Counted from the stretch's first letter, positions 16,582-25,724 are shown. The stretch is 64,000 nucleotides of DNA from Sphingomonas sp. (GCF_026460985.1 NZ_JAPKNM010000068.1:1-64000); one strand, 5' to 3'. Numbers and translations are program-made. Notes: a model not told the origin generated them from the letters alone.

Positions 16582-19518
16582 ATGAGCGACGAAAAAGAGT
16601 CCACGCGCGACTGGCGCGACACCGTCTTCCTCCCGAAGACCGATTTCCCCATGAAGGCCGGCCTTGCGAGCAAGGAACCGGCGATCCTCGAGCGCTGGGC
16701 GAAGATCGGGCTCTACCAGAAGCTCCGCGAGGCGCGCGCCGGGCGCGAGCGCTTCATCCTGCACGACGGCCCGCCCTATGCGAATGGCGACATTCACATG
16801 GGCCATGCGATGAACAAGATCCTCAAGGACATCGTCGTGCGCAGCCAGACCTTGCTCGGCAAGGACGCGCCCTACGTCCCCGGCTGGGACTGCCACGGGC
16901 TGCCGATCGAGTGGAAGGTCGAGGAAGCCTATCGCGCCAAGAAGCTCAACAAGGACGAAGTCGACCCCGTCGCCTTCCGCGCCGAATGCCGCGCTTATGC
17001 CGAGAAATGGGTGGGCGTGCAGCGCGGCCAGTTCGAGCGGCTCGGCGTGATGGGCGACTGGGACACGCCGTACCTCACGATGAACTATCAGAGCGAAGCG
17101 ATCATCGCCGGCGAGCTGCTCAAGTTCGCCGAGAGCGGCCAGCTCTATCGCGGCGCCAAGCCAGTGATGTGGTCGCCGGTCGAGAAGACCGCGCTGGCCG
17201 AGGCCGAGGTCGAATATGAGGACGTGGTGTCGACGCAGATCGACGTTGCGTTCGAGATCGTCGAAAGCCCGATCAGCAATCTGGTTGGTTCGAAGGCTGT
17301 CATCTGGACGACCACCCCTTGGACGATCCCCGTCAACCAAGCTCTCGCCTATGGGCCTGACGTTGAATACGTACTGTTGAACATGGTCGACACAGCGCAG
17401 GGCGAGCTTCCGTTCGTTCTGGTCGCCGATGGGCTGGTTGAGAGCTTCTTGCGCCGCGTTGGGTTCCCGCAGCCTTATGCAGAGCCCGTGAACGGGCGCT
17501 CGGTCGTCCACGAACCGCTCTTCAAGGACGGTGCGATGCTGGACACGGTGAAGGGCTCCGACCTCGCCGGTACGATCGCCCACCACCCGATGCACCATCT
17601 CGGCGGGTTCTTCGCCAAGCCGCGCCCGTTCCTGCCCGGCGACTTCGTCACCACCGACACCGGCACCGGCCTCGTCCATATGGCGCCGGACCATGGCGAG
17701 GACGACTTCCTGCTCTGCAAGGCGCACGGGCTCGATCCCGTCTTCGCCGTGCAGGGCGACGGCACCTATCGACCCGACTGGCTGTGGCTCGGCGGCCAGG
17801 GATCGGTGATCAACAAGAAGTTCGTCGCGCCCGACGGCCCGATCTGCAGCGACCTGCGCGAAGCCGGGGCGCTGCTCTCGGCCTCCGAGGACTTCCCGCA
17901 CAGCTATCCGCACAGCTGGCGCTCCAAGGCCAAGATCATCTTCCGCGCGACGCCGCAATGGTTCATCCCGATGGATGCCCCGGTTCCTAGCCCCTCCCCT
18001 TCAGGGGAGGGGTTGGGGTGGGGCCTGTCCGCGGGCGACGGTCTCGGTGAGACATCCCCCACCCCTTCCCCCTCCCCTGAAGGGGAGGGGCTTATTGAAG
18101 GAAATGGCCCCACCCTGCGCGGAATCGCGCTCGACGCGATCGAGCATACCCGCTGGGTGCCCGAGCGCTCGATCAACCGCATCCGATCGATGGTCGAAGG
18201 GCGGCCCGACTGGGTGATCAGCCGCCAGCGCGCCTGGGGCGTGCCGATCGCGCTCTACGTCAACCGCGCGACCGGCGACTATCTCCGCGACCGCCAGGTC
18301 AATGCGCGCATCCTCCAGGCCTTCGCCACCGGCGGCGCCGATGCCTGGTTCCAGGCCGATCACCAGGCGCTGCTCGGCGAGGATTACGACCTCGCCGATT
18401 ACGAAGTGATCACCGACATCCTCGACGTGTGGTTCGATTCGGGATCGACCCATGCCTTCGTGGTCGAGGCGCGCTATGGCGAGGACGCCCGCGCCGACCT
18501 CTATCTCGAAGGCTCGGACCAGCATCGCGGCTGGTTCCAGTCGTCGCTGCTCGAAAGCTGCGGCACCCGCGGCCGCGCGCCCTATGGCGCGGTGCTCACC
18601 CATGGCTTCGCGCTCGACGGCAATGGGCGGAAGATGAGCAAGTCGCTCGGCAACGTCGTCGATCCCTTGAAGATCATCGGCGAGAGCGGCGCGGACATCC
18701 TGCGCCTCTGGGTCGCGCAGACCGATTATTTCGAGGACGTGCGCATCGGCAAGGAAGTGCTGGCGGGCACCGGCGATACCTACCGGAAGCTGCGCAACAC
18801 CTTCCGCTACCTGCTCGGCGCGCTCGACGGGTTCGACGAGGCCGAGAAGCTGCCCGTCGGCGAGATGCCCGAGCTCGAGCGCTATGTGCTCGCCAAGCTC
18901 GCCGAGCTCGACGCCGAGCTGCGCGCCGCGGCGGAGGCGTTCGAGTTCAACCGCTACAGCCGCGCGCTGACCGACTTCGCCAATGAGGACCTGTCGGCCT
19001 TCTTCTTCGATATCCGCAAGGACTGCCTCTATTGCGACGCGGCCACGGATCCGAAGCGGCGCGCGTACCGGACGGTGCTCGACACATTGTTCCACGCTTT
19101 GGTCCGCTACGCCGCGCCGATTCTCAGCTTCACCGCCGAGGAAGTGTGGCAGGCGCGCTTCCCGAGCGAGGACGGTTCGGTCCATCTGCTCGACTGGCCC
19201 GAATTGCCCGAAAGTGCGGCGACGAGCGCCGACTGGAACGCGATCCGCGCACTCCGACAGACGGTGACGGAGGCGATCGAGCCCTATCGGCGCGAGAAGA
19301 AGGTGCGCTCGAGCCTCGAGGCCGAGGTCACCGCGCCCGTGCTGCCGCTTTCGGGCGACGATCTCGCCGAACTGTTCATCGTGTCGAAAGTCACCGAAGC
19401 GGACAGCGTCACCGTGACGCCCACCCAACGCCACAAATGCGGACGATGCTGGCGGCATCTTCCCGAAGTTGCGCAGGACGGCCTGCTGTGCGACCGCTGC
19501 GCCAAGGTGGTTGATTGA
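16582..19518 (+). CDS. ileS: Isoleucyl-tRNA synthetase with an in-frame palindromic insert
   Basis: Charges tRNA-Ile and edits Val-tRNA-Ile. The 978-residue class I synthetase has the HIGH-type motif HMGH (about residue 72) after GPPYANGDI, a CP1 editing domain in the first half, WFDSGSTHAF, the KMSKS motif near residue 685, an anticodon-binding helical domain, and a C-terminal zinc ribbon (CGRCWRHLP...CDRC). Residues about 470-503 are encoded by a 102-bp palindromic element lying between the conserved stretches PQWFIPMD and TRWVPERS. They are low-complexity Pro/Ser/Gly residues. The gene stays open throughout and everything else is intact, so it is probably functional. lspA starts on the last base of the stop codon. 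Confidence 0.97.
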   Translation: MSDEKESTRDWRDTVFLPKTDFPMKAGLASKEPAILERWAKIGLYQKLREARAGRERFILHDGPPYANGDIHMGHAMNKILKDIVVRSQTLLGKDAPYVPGWDCHGLPIEWKVEEAYRAKKLNKDEVDPVAFRAECRAYAEKWVGVQRGQFERLGVMGDWDTPYLTMNYQSEAIIAGELLKFAESGQLYRGAKPVMWSPVEKTALAEAEVEYEDVVSTQIDVAFEIVESPISNLVGSKAVIWTTTPWTIPVNQALAYGPDVEYVLLNMVDTAQGELPFVLVADGLVESFLRRVGFPQPYAEPVNGRSVVHEPLFKDGAMLDTVKGSDLAGTIAHHPMHHLGGFFAKPRPFLPGDFVTTDTGTGLVHMAPDHGEDDFLLCKAHGLDPVFAVQGDGTYRPDWLWLGGQGSVINKKFVAPDGPICSDLREAGALLSASEDFPHSYPHSWRSKAKIIFRATPQWFIPMDAPVPSPSPSGEGLGWGLSAGDGLGETSPTPSPSPEGEGLIEGNGPTLRGIALDAIEHTRWVPERSINRIRSMVEGRPDWVISRQRAWGVPIALYVNRATGDYLRDRQVNARILQAFATGGADAWFQADHQALLGEDYDLADYEVITDILDVWFDSGSTHAFVVEARYGEDARADLYLEGSDQHRGWFQSSLLESCGTRGRAPYGAVLTHGFALDGNGRKMSKSLGNVVDPLKIIGESGADILRLWVAQTDYFEDVRIGKEVLAGTGDTYRKLRNTFRYLLGALDGFDEAEKLPVGEMPELERYVLAKLAELDAELRAAAEAFEFNRYSRALTDFANEDLSAFFFDIRKDCLYCDAATDPKRRAYRTVLDTLFHALVRYAAPILSFTAEEVWQARFPSEDGSVHLLDWPELPESAATSADWNAIRALRQTVTEAIEPYRREKKVRSSLEAEVTAPVLPLSGDDLAELFIVSKVTEADSVTVTPTQRHKCGRCWRHLPEVAQDGLLCDRCAKVVD
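17990..18091. repeat. Palindromic element inserted in frame inside ileS
   Basis: Perfect 23-bp inverted repeats (17990-18012 and 18069-18091) bound a unit of exactly 102 bp (34 codons). A hairpin gtctc/gagac lies inside. It contains no stop in the ileS frame and translates into a Pro/Ser/Gly/Glu-rich loop. Confidence 0.93.
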
Positions 19519-20036
19519 TGAAGATTCGCTGGATCGGGCTGCTCGTCGCGGCCTTGGTGTTCCTGATCGACCAGGGCACCAAATATTATGTCACCGGACC
19601 GCTCGGGCTCAACGTGCAGGACGCGTCGCTGACCGTGCTGCCGATCTTCGACCTGCGCTTCGTCAAGAATGTCGGCGTGTCGCTGGGGCTGCTGCCCGCG
19701 ACCGGCGCGACGATGCGCTGGCTGCTGGTGGCGCTCACCGGCGGGATCGCCTTGGGCGTGCTCTGGTGGATGATGCGCGAGAAGAAGACGCCCGACGTGA
19801 TCGCATTGGGCCTCGTGCTCGGCGGCGCGCTGGGCAACATCCTCGATCGCACCCGGCTCGGCTATGTCGTCGATTTCGCCGATCTGCATTTCGGCGAGTG
19901 GCGCCCCTTTTTGGTCTTCAATGTCGCCGATGCGGCGATTACCATCGGCGTGCTGATCCTGTTGATCCGCGCCCTGTTCGTGCGCGATAAGCGGGCCGGG
20001 ACGCCCGCTCCTGTGGAGAATGAAGTCAATGCGTAA
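19518..20036 (+). CDS. lspA: Lipoprotein signal peptidase (signal peptidase II)
   Basis: A 172-residue inner-membrane aspartyl protease that removes lipoprotein signal peptides. It has four hydrophobic segments. Conserved motifs are DQGTKYYV, KNVGVSLGLL, GNILDR with the first catalytic Asp, and VFNVADAAI with the second. ATG 19518 overlaps the ileS stop, so the preceding in-frame TTG is not needed. The ileS-lspA order is widely conserved. The downstream lipoprotein gene overlaps its 3' end by 8 bp. Confidence 0.96.
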   Translation: MKIRWIGLLVAALVFLIDQGTKYYVTGPLGLNVQDASLTVLPIFDLRFVKNVGVSLGLLPATGATMRWLLVALTGGIALGVLWWMMREKKTPDVIALGLVLGGALGNILDRTRLGYVVDFADLHFGEWRPFLVFNVADAAITIGVLILLIRALFVRDKRAGTPAPVENEVNA

Positions 20037-20442
20037 GTTGGTTCTGATCGCTACGGGCGTTGCACTCGTCGGCTCGCTCTCCGCCTGCGGCAAGGGCGGT
20101 TACGACCGTGCGCGTCCCGACGAGTTCGCCGTCGCGCGCGCCGCGCCGCTCGTGATCCCGCCCGATTTCGCTTTGGTGCCGCCCCAGCCGGGCGCGCCGC
20201 GTCCGCAGGACACCACGCCCTCGGCGCAGGCGCTCGAGGCGCTGTTCGGCGGCTCGCAGGCGCGCAGCGCGTCGGAGAATGCGACGCTCGACGCCGCCGG
20301 CCGCACCGCGGCCGAGCCCGGCGCGCGCAGCACCGCGGGCAGCCCCACCACCAACGTGGTCGACAAGGGGCAGACGACGCGCGACATCATCGCCGCGCCG
20401 CAGGGCGACGGCCAGGCCGCGCGGACCAGCACGCCGCAATAA
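20029..20442 (+). CDS. DUF3035 lipoprotein, BamF-like
   Basis: A 137-residue lipoprotein with signal MRKLVLIATGVALVGSLSAC. The conserved block RPDEFAVARAAPLVIPPDFAL follows. This is typical of DUF3035 proteins, the family that includes BamF of the Caulobacter outer-membrane assembly complex. The rest is Ala/Pro/Gly-rich and probably disordered. A GGAG 11 nt upstream favours ATG 20029 over 20020. It lies directly downstream of lspA, the enzyme that would process it, and is followed by a strong terminator. The BamF role is inferred from family membership. Confidence 0.8.
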   Translation: MRKLVLIATGVALVGSLSACGKGGYDRARPDEFAVARAAPLVIPPDFALVPPQPGAPRPQDTTPSAQALEALFGGSQARSASENATLDAAGRTAAEPGARSTAGSPTTNVVDKGQTTRDIIAAPQGDGQAARTSTPQ

Positions 20443-20463
20443 GCCGCTCGCTCTCATCACATC

Positions 20464-20501
20464 AAAAAGCCGGGCCGCTCGATGGAGCAGCCCGGCTTTT
20501 T
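20464..20501. terminator. Bidirectional intrinsic terminator
   Basis: The perfect 12-bp inverted repeat aaaaagccgggc / gcccggcttttt (20464-20475, 20490-20501) has a T5 tract on each strand. It sits between the bamF-like gene and the convergent TorF gene and can serve both. Confidence 0.93.
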
Positions 20502-20544
20502 CGCGTCCGCATGAGGGAGGGCGCCGAGGCGCCCTCCGCCAGGA

Positions 20545-21339
20545 TCAGAATGCGTACGTGATGTAGCCGAGGATGGTGCTATCGCCGCCCACCGCGTTGC
20601 TGAACTTCTCGCCCAGCACGCGCTGGTCGGTGATGTCGGTGTCGACATAGGAGACGCCGAAGGTGAAGCCCTTGGCGGTGACTTCGGCGCCGAGCGACCA
20701 GTCGATATAGCTCTCGTCGGTCGGATCGAGGTTGAACGCGCCGAGCGCGCCATCCGAACGGCCGACATGGCCGAGCAGCTTGACCGGCGTGTTCGGGATC
20801 GTCGCCGCGACGTTGCTGTACAGGTACAGGCTGTCGTCGTCGCCGAGGCCGGCCTGGCCGCCCCATGCATAATTGGCGCCGACCTTCACGTTCACCGGCC
20901 CAAGCGTGTAGTTCACCGAGGCATAAGGCTCGAAGAAGTCGGTGTCGTTGGAGACGCCGCCCAGCGTGTCGCGCGACAGCGGATACAGATAATAGAGCAG
21001 CCCGACATCGAAGCCGAGGCCATTGTCGAGCGTCTTGGTGTAGCCGCCGTAGAGATCGACCTCGGCCTCGCCATAGCCGGGAAGCGACTGCTCGGAGATG
21101 GTCGACGCCCAGGTGCCCACATAGAGGCCCGATTCGTGGTTGACGTTGATCGTCGCCTGGCCCGCCGCCTTCTGGTTGGATTGGCTGAGGCCGCGGAAGC
21201 GATAGTCGGTCGTCACGCCGAAGCTGCCGGTGACCGTGACGGCCGGCGCCGGCTCGGTCGCCTCGCCGGCTTCCTGTGCCATGGCGGGCGTCGCCGTGGC
21301 GAGCGCGAGCGCGCCGAGGCTGATCATCGAAAAGCGCAT
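20545..21339 (-). CDS. TorF-family putative outer-membrane porin
   Basis: A 264-residue outer-membrane beta-barrel of the TorF/Gcw_chp family. It has a signal peptide (MRFSMISLGALALATATPAMA), then VTGSFGVTTDYRFRGLSQSNQ, the family hallmark. Amphipathic strands follow and the chain ends in an aromatic (GYITYAF), as in many barrels. ATG 21339 is preceded by AGGGA at suitable spacing; the frame extends 5 codons further to a TTG. The transported solute is unknown. The 190-bp region upstream holds only its promoter area, and no clear -35/-10 pair can be fixed. Confidence 0.88.
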   Translation of the reverse strand: MRFSMISLGALALATATPAMAQEAGEATEPAPAVTVTGSFGVTTDYRFRGLSQSNQKAAGQATINVNHESGLYVGTWASTISEQSLPGYGEAEVDLYGGYTKTLDNGLGFDVGLLYYLYPLSRDTLGGVSNDTDFFEPYASVNYTLGPVNVKVGANYAWGGQAGLGDDDSLYLYSNVAATIPNTPVKLLGHVGRSDGALGAFNLDPTDESYIDWSLGAEVTAKGFTFGVSYVDTDITDQRVLGEKFSNAVGGDSTILGYITYAF

Positions 21340-21529
21340 GGAAATCCCTTTCAAATTCAGTGCTTAAAGGGTCCCCACCTGCCGCCGCCCGGCACCGCTT
21401 CTTTAAGGTTCGTGACCTGCGCGGCTTCCAGACGACACAAGATCATTGCCGTAACGCGCTGCGGCGCACAACATTATTTGCTCTTTTGTTGCTCGATCGT
21501 GACGAACTGTGGCTGCGCCGCAACAGCGA

Positions 21530-21997
21530 TCAGCCGCGGATGGCCACCACCGCGTCGACCTCGACCACTGCGTTCAGCGGCAATACCGGCACGCCCACCG
21601 CGCTCCGCGCGTGCCGACCCGCCTCCCCGAACAGCGCCTGCATCAGCTCGGACGCGCCGTTGGCGACCTTGGGCTGATCGGTGAAGCTGCCGGCCGAATT
21701 GACGAAGACGCCGAGCTTCACGATCCGCTCGACACGGCCGAGATCCCCGCCCAGCGCCTTCTTGATCTGGGCGACCAGCATCAGCCCGCAGCGCTGCGCC
21801 GCCTCCTGGCCGAAAGCGAGGTCGCGATCCTCGCCCAGGCGCCCGGTCATCAGCTGGCCGTCCTTGAACGGCAGCTGCCCCGAGACATGAAGCAGCCCGC
21901 CTGCCTCCACCGCGGGCACATAGGCCGCGACGGGCGCCGCTGCTTCGGGGAGGGACAGGCCGAGTTCGGCCAGCTTCGCGTCGATTGCGTCGGTCAT
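21530..21997 (-). CDS. RidA family protein (YjgF/YER057c/UK114)
   Basis: A 155-residue small trimeric fold that hydrolyses reactive enamine/imine intermediates of amino-acid metabolism. Visible are AGGLLHVSGQLPFKDG, LVAQIKKALGGDLGRV and a C-terminal hydrophobic strand (PLNAVVEVDAVVAI). The catalytic Arg usually found near position 105 of canonical RidA is not clearly present here, as in the longer Rid subgroups. It lies 9 bp after the HAD hydrolase gene and is the last gene of the DUF3572-HAD-ridA unit. Confidence 0.88.
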   Translation of the reverse strand: MTDAIDAKLAELGLSLPEAAAPVAAYVPAVEAGGLLHVSGQLPFKDGQLMTGRLGEDRDLAFGQEAAQRCGLMLVAQIKKALGGDLGRVERIVKLGVFVNSAGSFTDQPKVANGASELMQALFGEAGRHARSAVGVPVLPLNAVVEVDAVVAIRG

Positions 21998-22006
21998 GCG
22001 AGTCGC

Positions 22007-22642
22007 TCAACCACTCGCGGCATCGGCGGTCAAGCCTGCCGCGAAGCGCGCCGCGATCCAGTCGCGCGCCTCCCGCCAATCGTCGATTCGGGCATGCGCG
22101 TGGGGCGCGGGAGGGACGTTCGGGGCAAGGTCGGGCTCGGCGATCATGTGCAGCCGGTGGACGTGCGGCGCGTGCTTGGCCACCGATTCGTGATGCACCG
22201 CGAGATCGTCTACGAAGACCGCCACCGGCGCGCCCGCCTCCTCGACCAGTCGCGCGACGGGCGGCCCCTTGGGCCCCTGGTTGCATTCGACGCGGTGGAC
22301 GATGCCGTGCGCGGCGAGCTGGTCGATGCGGTGGCTGCGGCAATGATCGCCGAGGTTGGTGAGGACGATGATCTCGGCATGCTCGGCCAGCGCCGCCAGC
22401 GCCTCGCGCGCATGCGGCACCAGCGTCTGGCGCGCCATCTCGGACGGGAAGAAGCCGTCGAGCAGCGCCCACATCTGCTCGCGCTCGACCAAGGCCTGGT
22501 CGGCGCGCCGGCGCATCGAAGTGGCGAAGTCGCCGCCATTGGGCGTGAACTCGATGTCGTGCGCCTCGTCGAGCCAGACGCCGAAATGGCGCACCATGTG
22601 GAGCAGCACTTCGTCGCAATCGGTGATCAGCAGCGGTTTCAT
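22007..22642 (-). CDS. HAD-superfamily hydrolase
   Basis: A 211-residue phosphatase-like protein. Motif I is DCDEVLL (nucleophile and acid Asp), motif II VLTNLGD (Thr), a Lys in GPKGPPV, and motif IV FVDDLAVH (two Asp). The substrate is not predictable. Its start overlaps the DUF3572 stop (ATGA), which suggests coupling, and ridA follows. It is distinct from well-studied HAD families by its WLDEAHDIEFTP cap region. Confidence 0.82.
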   Translation of the reverse strand: MKPLLITDCDEVLLHMVRHFGVWLDEAHDIEFTPNGGDFATSMRRRADQALVEREQMWALLDGFFPSEMARQTLVPHAREALAALAEHAEIIVLTNLGDHCRSHRIDQLAAHGIVHRVECNQGPKGPPVARLVEEAGAPVAVFVDDLAVHHESVAKHAPHVHRLHMIAEPDLAPNVPPAPHAHARIDDWREARDWIAARFAAGLTADAASG

Positions 22643-22905
22643 GCGCGTTCCAGCTCCGCGCGGGCGGCGACGAGATCGGCGGGCTGCACCGCGAGCGCAT
22701 CGGCGCAGGCGACCAGATCGGGCTCGTGCGCCTCGAGGAAACCGAGCATGGCCGCGAGCAGCGCCGGCTCGCCCGCCCGCGCGCGGAGCCCTGCCGGATC
22801 GAGGCCGGTCAGGTCCAGCAGCCGCGACGCGCGCGCCGAATCGCCCAAAGTCCAGGCCAGCGCCTGGAGCGCAATCGCCTCTGCGTTTGTTTCCACCCGC
22901 GGCAT
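22639..22905 (-). CDS. DUF3572 family protein
   Basis: An 88-residue small helical protein of unknown function. The N-terminal ETNAEAIALQALAWTL is the conserved DUF3572 signature, and the rest is Ala/Leu-rich helices. It is divergent from divK with only 35 bp between start codons. This gene pair is common in alphaproteobacteria and may reflect shared regulation. Confidence 0.8.
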   Translation of the reverse strand: MPRVETNAEAIALQALAWTLGDSARASRLLDLTGLDPAGLRARAGEPALLAAMLGFLEAHEPDLVACADALAVQPADLVAARAELERA

Positions 22906-22940
22906 CGCCTAAACCGTCTCCAACTGCATGAGGTCATCGC

Positions 22941-23360
22941 GTGGCAAAAAGGGTTCTCGTTGTCGAGGATAACGAACTCAATCTGAAGCTGTTCTGCGAT
23001 CTGCTGCGCGCCCACGACTTCGCCGCCGAGCCGGTGAGCGACGGGCGCGAGGCGGTCGCCAGGGCGCGCGAATTCGCGCCCGACCTGATCGTGATGGACA
23101 TCCAGATGCCGCACGTCACCGGCTACGACCTCATCCGCGAGATGAAGCGCGACGCCGGCCTGCGCGCGATCCCGATCATGGCGGTCACGGCCTATGCCGG
23201 CCGCGAGGACGAGGAACGCATCCGCGCGGCGGGCGCTAACGCCTATGTCTCCAAGCCGATCTCGCTCGCGCGCTTCATCGAGGAAGTGCGGGCGCTGGCG
23301 CCGGGGGGCGAGGCAGCGGAGGCGGAGGCCGAAGAGGCTCCCGGAGGGTCGGAGACGTAG
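22941..23360 (+). CDS. divK: DivK-like single-domain response regulator
   Basis: A 139-residue receiver domain without an output domain. Visible are VLVVEDNELNLKLF (acidic pocket), phospho-acceptor Asp in LIVMDIQMP, Thr in MAVTAYAG and Lys in YVSKPIS. In Caulobacter DivK connects the kinases PleC/DivJ to CtrA control and polarity. The GTG start is supported by a GAGG 8-12 nt upstream. The C-terminal about 20 residues are an acidic Ala/Glu extension beyond the usual domain end. A palindromic element follows 13 bp after the stop. Confidence 0.88.
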   Translation: MAKRVLVVEDNELNLKLFCDLLRAHDFAAEPVSDGREAVARAREFAPDLIVMDIQMPHVTGYDLIREMKRDAGLRAIPIMAVTAYAGREDEERIRAAGANAYVSKPISLARFIEEVRALAPGGEAAEAEAEEAPGGSET

Positions 23361-23372
23361 AGCAACACCTCT

Positions 23373-23519
23373 CCCCTCCCTGCAAGGGAGGGGCCGGGGG
23401 TGGGTAGCGGCGGACGAGGCTCGATGCCTCGGCCGTCGCTTCTGGCGGAGCCGGTAGTGAGTCTTTTTGAGCGCGCAGACGCGCGCACCCACCCCTAGCC
23501 CCTCCCTTGCAGGGAGGGG
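23373..23519. repeat. GC-rich palindromic element, complete copy
   Basis: 33-bp inverted repeats (23373-23405 and 23487-23519) with 2 mismatches bound a 147-bp unit. Inside are hairpins gaggc/gcctc and gcgcg/cgcgc. It fills the gap between divK and the convergent S41 protease gene, ending 12 bp before the latter's stop. Confidence 0.9.
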
Positions 23520-23531
23520 AAGGGAAGGAGG

Positions 23532-24965
23532 CTAAAACGCCCCCGGCACTTCCCGCTGCGCGGTGCTCGGGCGCTCGGGGACGAGCAGCTCGCGCGCGCC
23601 TTCGCGCAGCGCCAGCGTGCCCTGCCCGCCCGTGGCGATCGCAGTGCAGCTGCGCCCCGCCAGGAAGTCCAGCGCCGCCTTGGTCGAGGCCTCGCGCGGA
23701 TCGCCGAGCGGATAGGCGATGTCGTCGCCGGCGCGGCAGCTGGCCTCCATCGTGCCGGCCAGCCCATCGAAATAATTGCCCTGCCGCGCGGCGTTCTGGA
23801 CCGCGAAGGCGATCACCCGCAGCCGATCGTCGCAGGCCGCGCGGTCGACCGCGATCTGCCCCACCGGCTTGCCATAGGTGTTGGTGCCGATCAGCGCAGC
23901 ATCGGCATGGAGCCAGGGGATGAAGGCGTTCATCACCAGCTCGCTCGCCGAGGCGGTACCGCCGGTGCCGATGAACGCGATCCGCGTCGGTGCGATCGAC
24001 TCGGTCCGCGCCTGGAAATAGCGCGTCTGGTTCTCGGCCGCCTTTTCGGGCCGGTAGGTCATATAGTCGAGCACGTCGTTCGCCGATCGATTGGCGCCCA
24101 TCAGGTCGCCCATCAGCCGCGCGGTCGAGACGAGGCCGCCGCCATTGTAGCGCAGGTCGACGATCACCTGGGTGACGCCCTCCGCCTTGAACTGCGCGAA
24201 CGCCGATCGCAGCGCCGAATCGGCGGTGGAGATGAAGGTGCGCAGGTTGAGATAGCCGATCTTGCGCCCGCCATCGTCGATCAGCTTCACGCCGTAGCGC
24301 GAAGAGACCGGCGCCAGCGTGAAATCGGCCTTGGCCACCGTCACGTCGCGCGTGCCCGTCGCATCGGTCACGCGCAGCATCCGCGTCGTGCCGGCGGTCG
24401 ACGGGCCGAGCGCGTCGGAGACCCCCGCGGCACCCTGGCTCGCCATGATCGCGCTCACCGTGCGCAGATTGGACGCGCTGGTGCCGATCGCGACGATCTC
24501 GGCGCCGCGGTCGATCCCGGCGTTCAGCGCGGGCGTGCCTTCGAACGATTCGATGACGAAGACCCGGCCGCCCGCCGAATCATAGCCGAGGCGGAAGCCG
24601 AACCCGGCGCTCGAGCCCGAGGCGTAATAGGCATTCTCCTCGGCGATCGAGGTGACATAGGTGAAATAGCGATCGCGCCGCTGCGCCCGCGCGGTGGCGG
24701 TGAGCGCGTCGACATAGTCGCCCAGGGTCGCATAAGGCGACGGATCCAGGCTCGCGGGCAGCGTCTCCGGGAAGAGATACCATTCGCGCAATTGCGTCGC
24801 CGCCCAATCCTGCCGTTCGCGCAGCGAGCAGCCGGTGGCAACGGAAGGCGTCGGCGTCACCGTGACGGCGGGCGGCGTGACCACAGAGCCGCCGCCACCC
24901 CCTCCGCCGCCGCAGCCCGACAGGATCAGCGCCAGGCTCACGAACGTCGCGACGGGCTTACGCAT
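23532..24965 (-). CDS. S41-family serine protease, lipoprotein
   Basis: A 477-residue C-terminal-processing-type protease with a lipoprotein signal (LALILSGC) followed by a Gly8 run. It has an N-terminal helical cap (WAATQLREWYLFPETLP), a PDZ-like domain (about 130-220) and the S41 catalytic domain. Within that domain are LRYNGGG and the nucleophile Ser in GTGGTASASELVMN, with the general-base Lys in NTYGKPVGQ. The start at ATG 24965 has a GGGGAGAG upstream; the frame extends 2 codons to a GTG. It lies 30 bp downstream of ung. It shares only the family with the CtpA at 47700. Confidence 0.88.
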   Translation of the reverse strand: MRKPVATFVSLALILSGCGGGGGGGGSVVTPPAVTVTPTPSVATGCSLRERQDWAATQLREWYLFPETLPASLDPSPYATLGDYVDALTATARAQRRDRYFTYVTSIAEENAYYASGSSAGFGFRLGYDSAGGRVFVIESFEGTPALNAGIDRGAEIVAIGTSASNLRTVSAIMASQGAAGVSDALGPSTAGTTRMLRVTDATGTRDVTVAKADFTLAPVSSRYGVKLIDDGGRKIGYLNLRTFISTADSALRSAFAQFKAEGVTQVIVDLRYNGGGLVSTARLMGDLMGANRSANDVLDYMTYRPEKAAENQTRYFQARTESIAPTRIAFIGTGGTASASELVMNAFIPWLHADAALIGTNTYGKPVGQIAVDRAACDDRLRVIAFAVQNAARQGNYFDGLAGTMEASCRAGDDIAYPLGDPREASTKAALDFLAGRSCTAIATGGQGTLALREGARELLVPERPSTAQREVPGAF

Positions 24966-24995
24966 GCACACTCTCTCCCCCTTCAGCCTTCCCGG

Positions 24996-25688
24996 TTATC
25001 CGGGGAGCGCCCAGTCGATCGGCTTCTGCCCGCGGCTCGCCAGGAACGCATTGGCCTTGGAGAAATGCCGGCAGCCGAAAAAGCCCGAATGCGCCGAGAG
25101 CGGCGACGGGTGCGGCGCCTTCAGCACCAGATGGCGGCCGCCTCTGTCGATCGAATCGACGAACGCCGCCTTCTTCTGCGCATGGCTGCCCCAGAGCAGG
25201 AACACCACCGGCTCCGCCTTCGCATTGACCAGCCGGATCACTGCGTCGGTGAAGCGCTCCCAGCCGCGCCCCTGGTGCGAGGCGGCCATGCCCATCTGGA
25301 CGGTGAGCACGGCGTTGAGCAGCAGCACCCCCTGCTCAGCCCAATGCTCGAGAAAGCCGTGGCGCGCGCGCGGGATGCCGAGGTCCGTCTCCATCTCCTT
25401 GTAGATGTTGACGAGGCTCGGCGGCGTCCGCGTGCCCGGCCGCACCGAGAAGCAAAGGCCGTGCGCCTGCCCCTCGCCATGATAGGGATCCTGGCCGAGG
25501 ATGACGACGCGGACCTGCTCCAGCGGCGTCAGGTCGAGCGCGCGGAACCATTCGCTGCCCGCAGGAAAGATGCGCTTGCCCGCCGCCTTCTCGGCGACGA
25601 GGAACGCCTTGAGCGTTTCCATGTACGGGCTCGCGAATTCCGCCTTGAGCGGTTCGAGCCAACTCGGATGCAGCTTGACGTCCCCCAT
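24996..25688 (-). CDS. ung: Uracil-DNA glycosylase
   Basis: A 230-residue family-1 UDG that removes uracil from DNA. Catalytic Asp67 lies in LGQDPYHG, followed by [10 protein letters not shown]. The DNA-intercalation motif HPSPLSAH with catalytic His is present near residue 187. The start at ATG 25688 gives normal length and is supported by a promoter ending 7 nt upstream. The S41 protease gene lies 30 bp downstream and may be cotranscribed. Confidence 0.96.
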   Translation of the reverse strand: MGDVKLHPSWLEPLKAEFASPYMETLKAFLVAEKAAGKRIFPAGSEWFRALDLTPLEQVRVVILGQDPYHGEGQAHGLCFSVRPGTRTPPSLVNIYKEMETDLGIPRARHGFLEHWAEQGVLLLNAVLTVQMGMAASHQGRGWERFTDAVIRLVNAKAEPVVFLLWGSHAQKKAAFVDSIDRGGRHLVLKAPHPSPLSAHSGFFGCRHFSKANAFLASRGQKPIDWALPG

Positions 25689-25695
25689 GGCCGGG

Positions 25696-25724
25696 AAATG
25701 CCGGACGTGGCGGGCCCGCGTCAA
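25696..25724 (-). promoter_or_regulatory. Promoter of ung, predicted leaderless
   Basis: On the minus strand, -35 TTGACG (25724-25719) and -10 GCATTT (25701-25696) are 17 bp apart. The ATG follows after 7 nt without a Shine-Dalgarno. The -10 is a weak match. Confidence 0.45.

Noticed and set aside
17990..18091. Reading the ileS insert as a frameshift or pseudogene
   Set aside because: The insert is exactly 102 bp with no stop, and all catalytic motifs downstream remain in frame.
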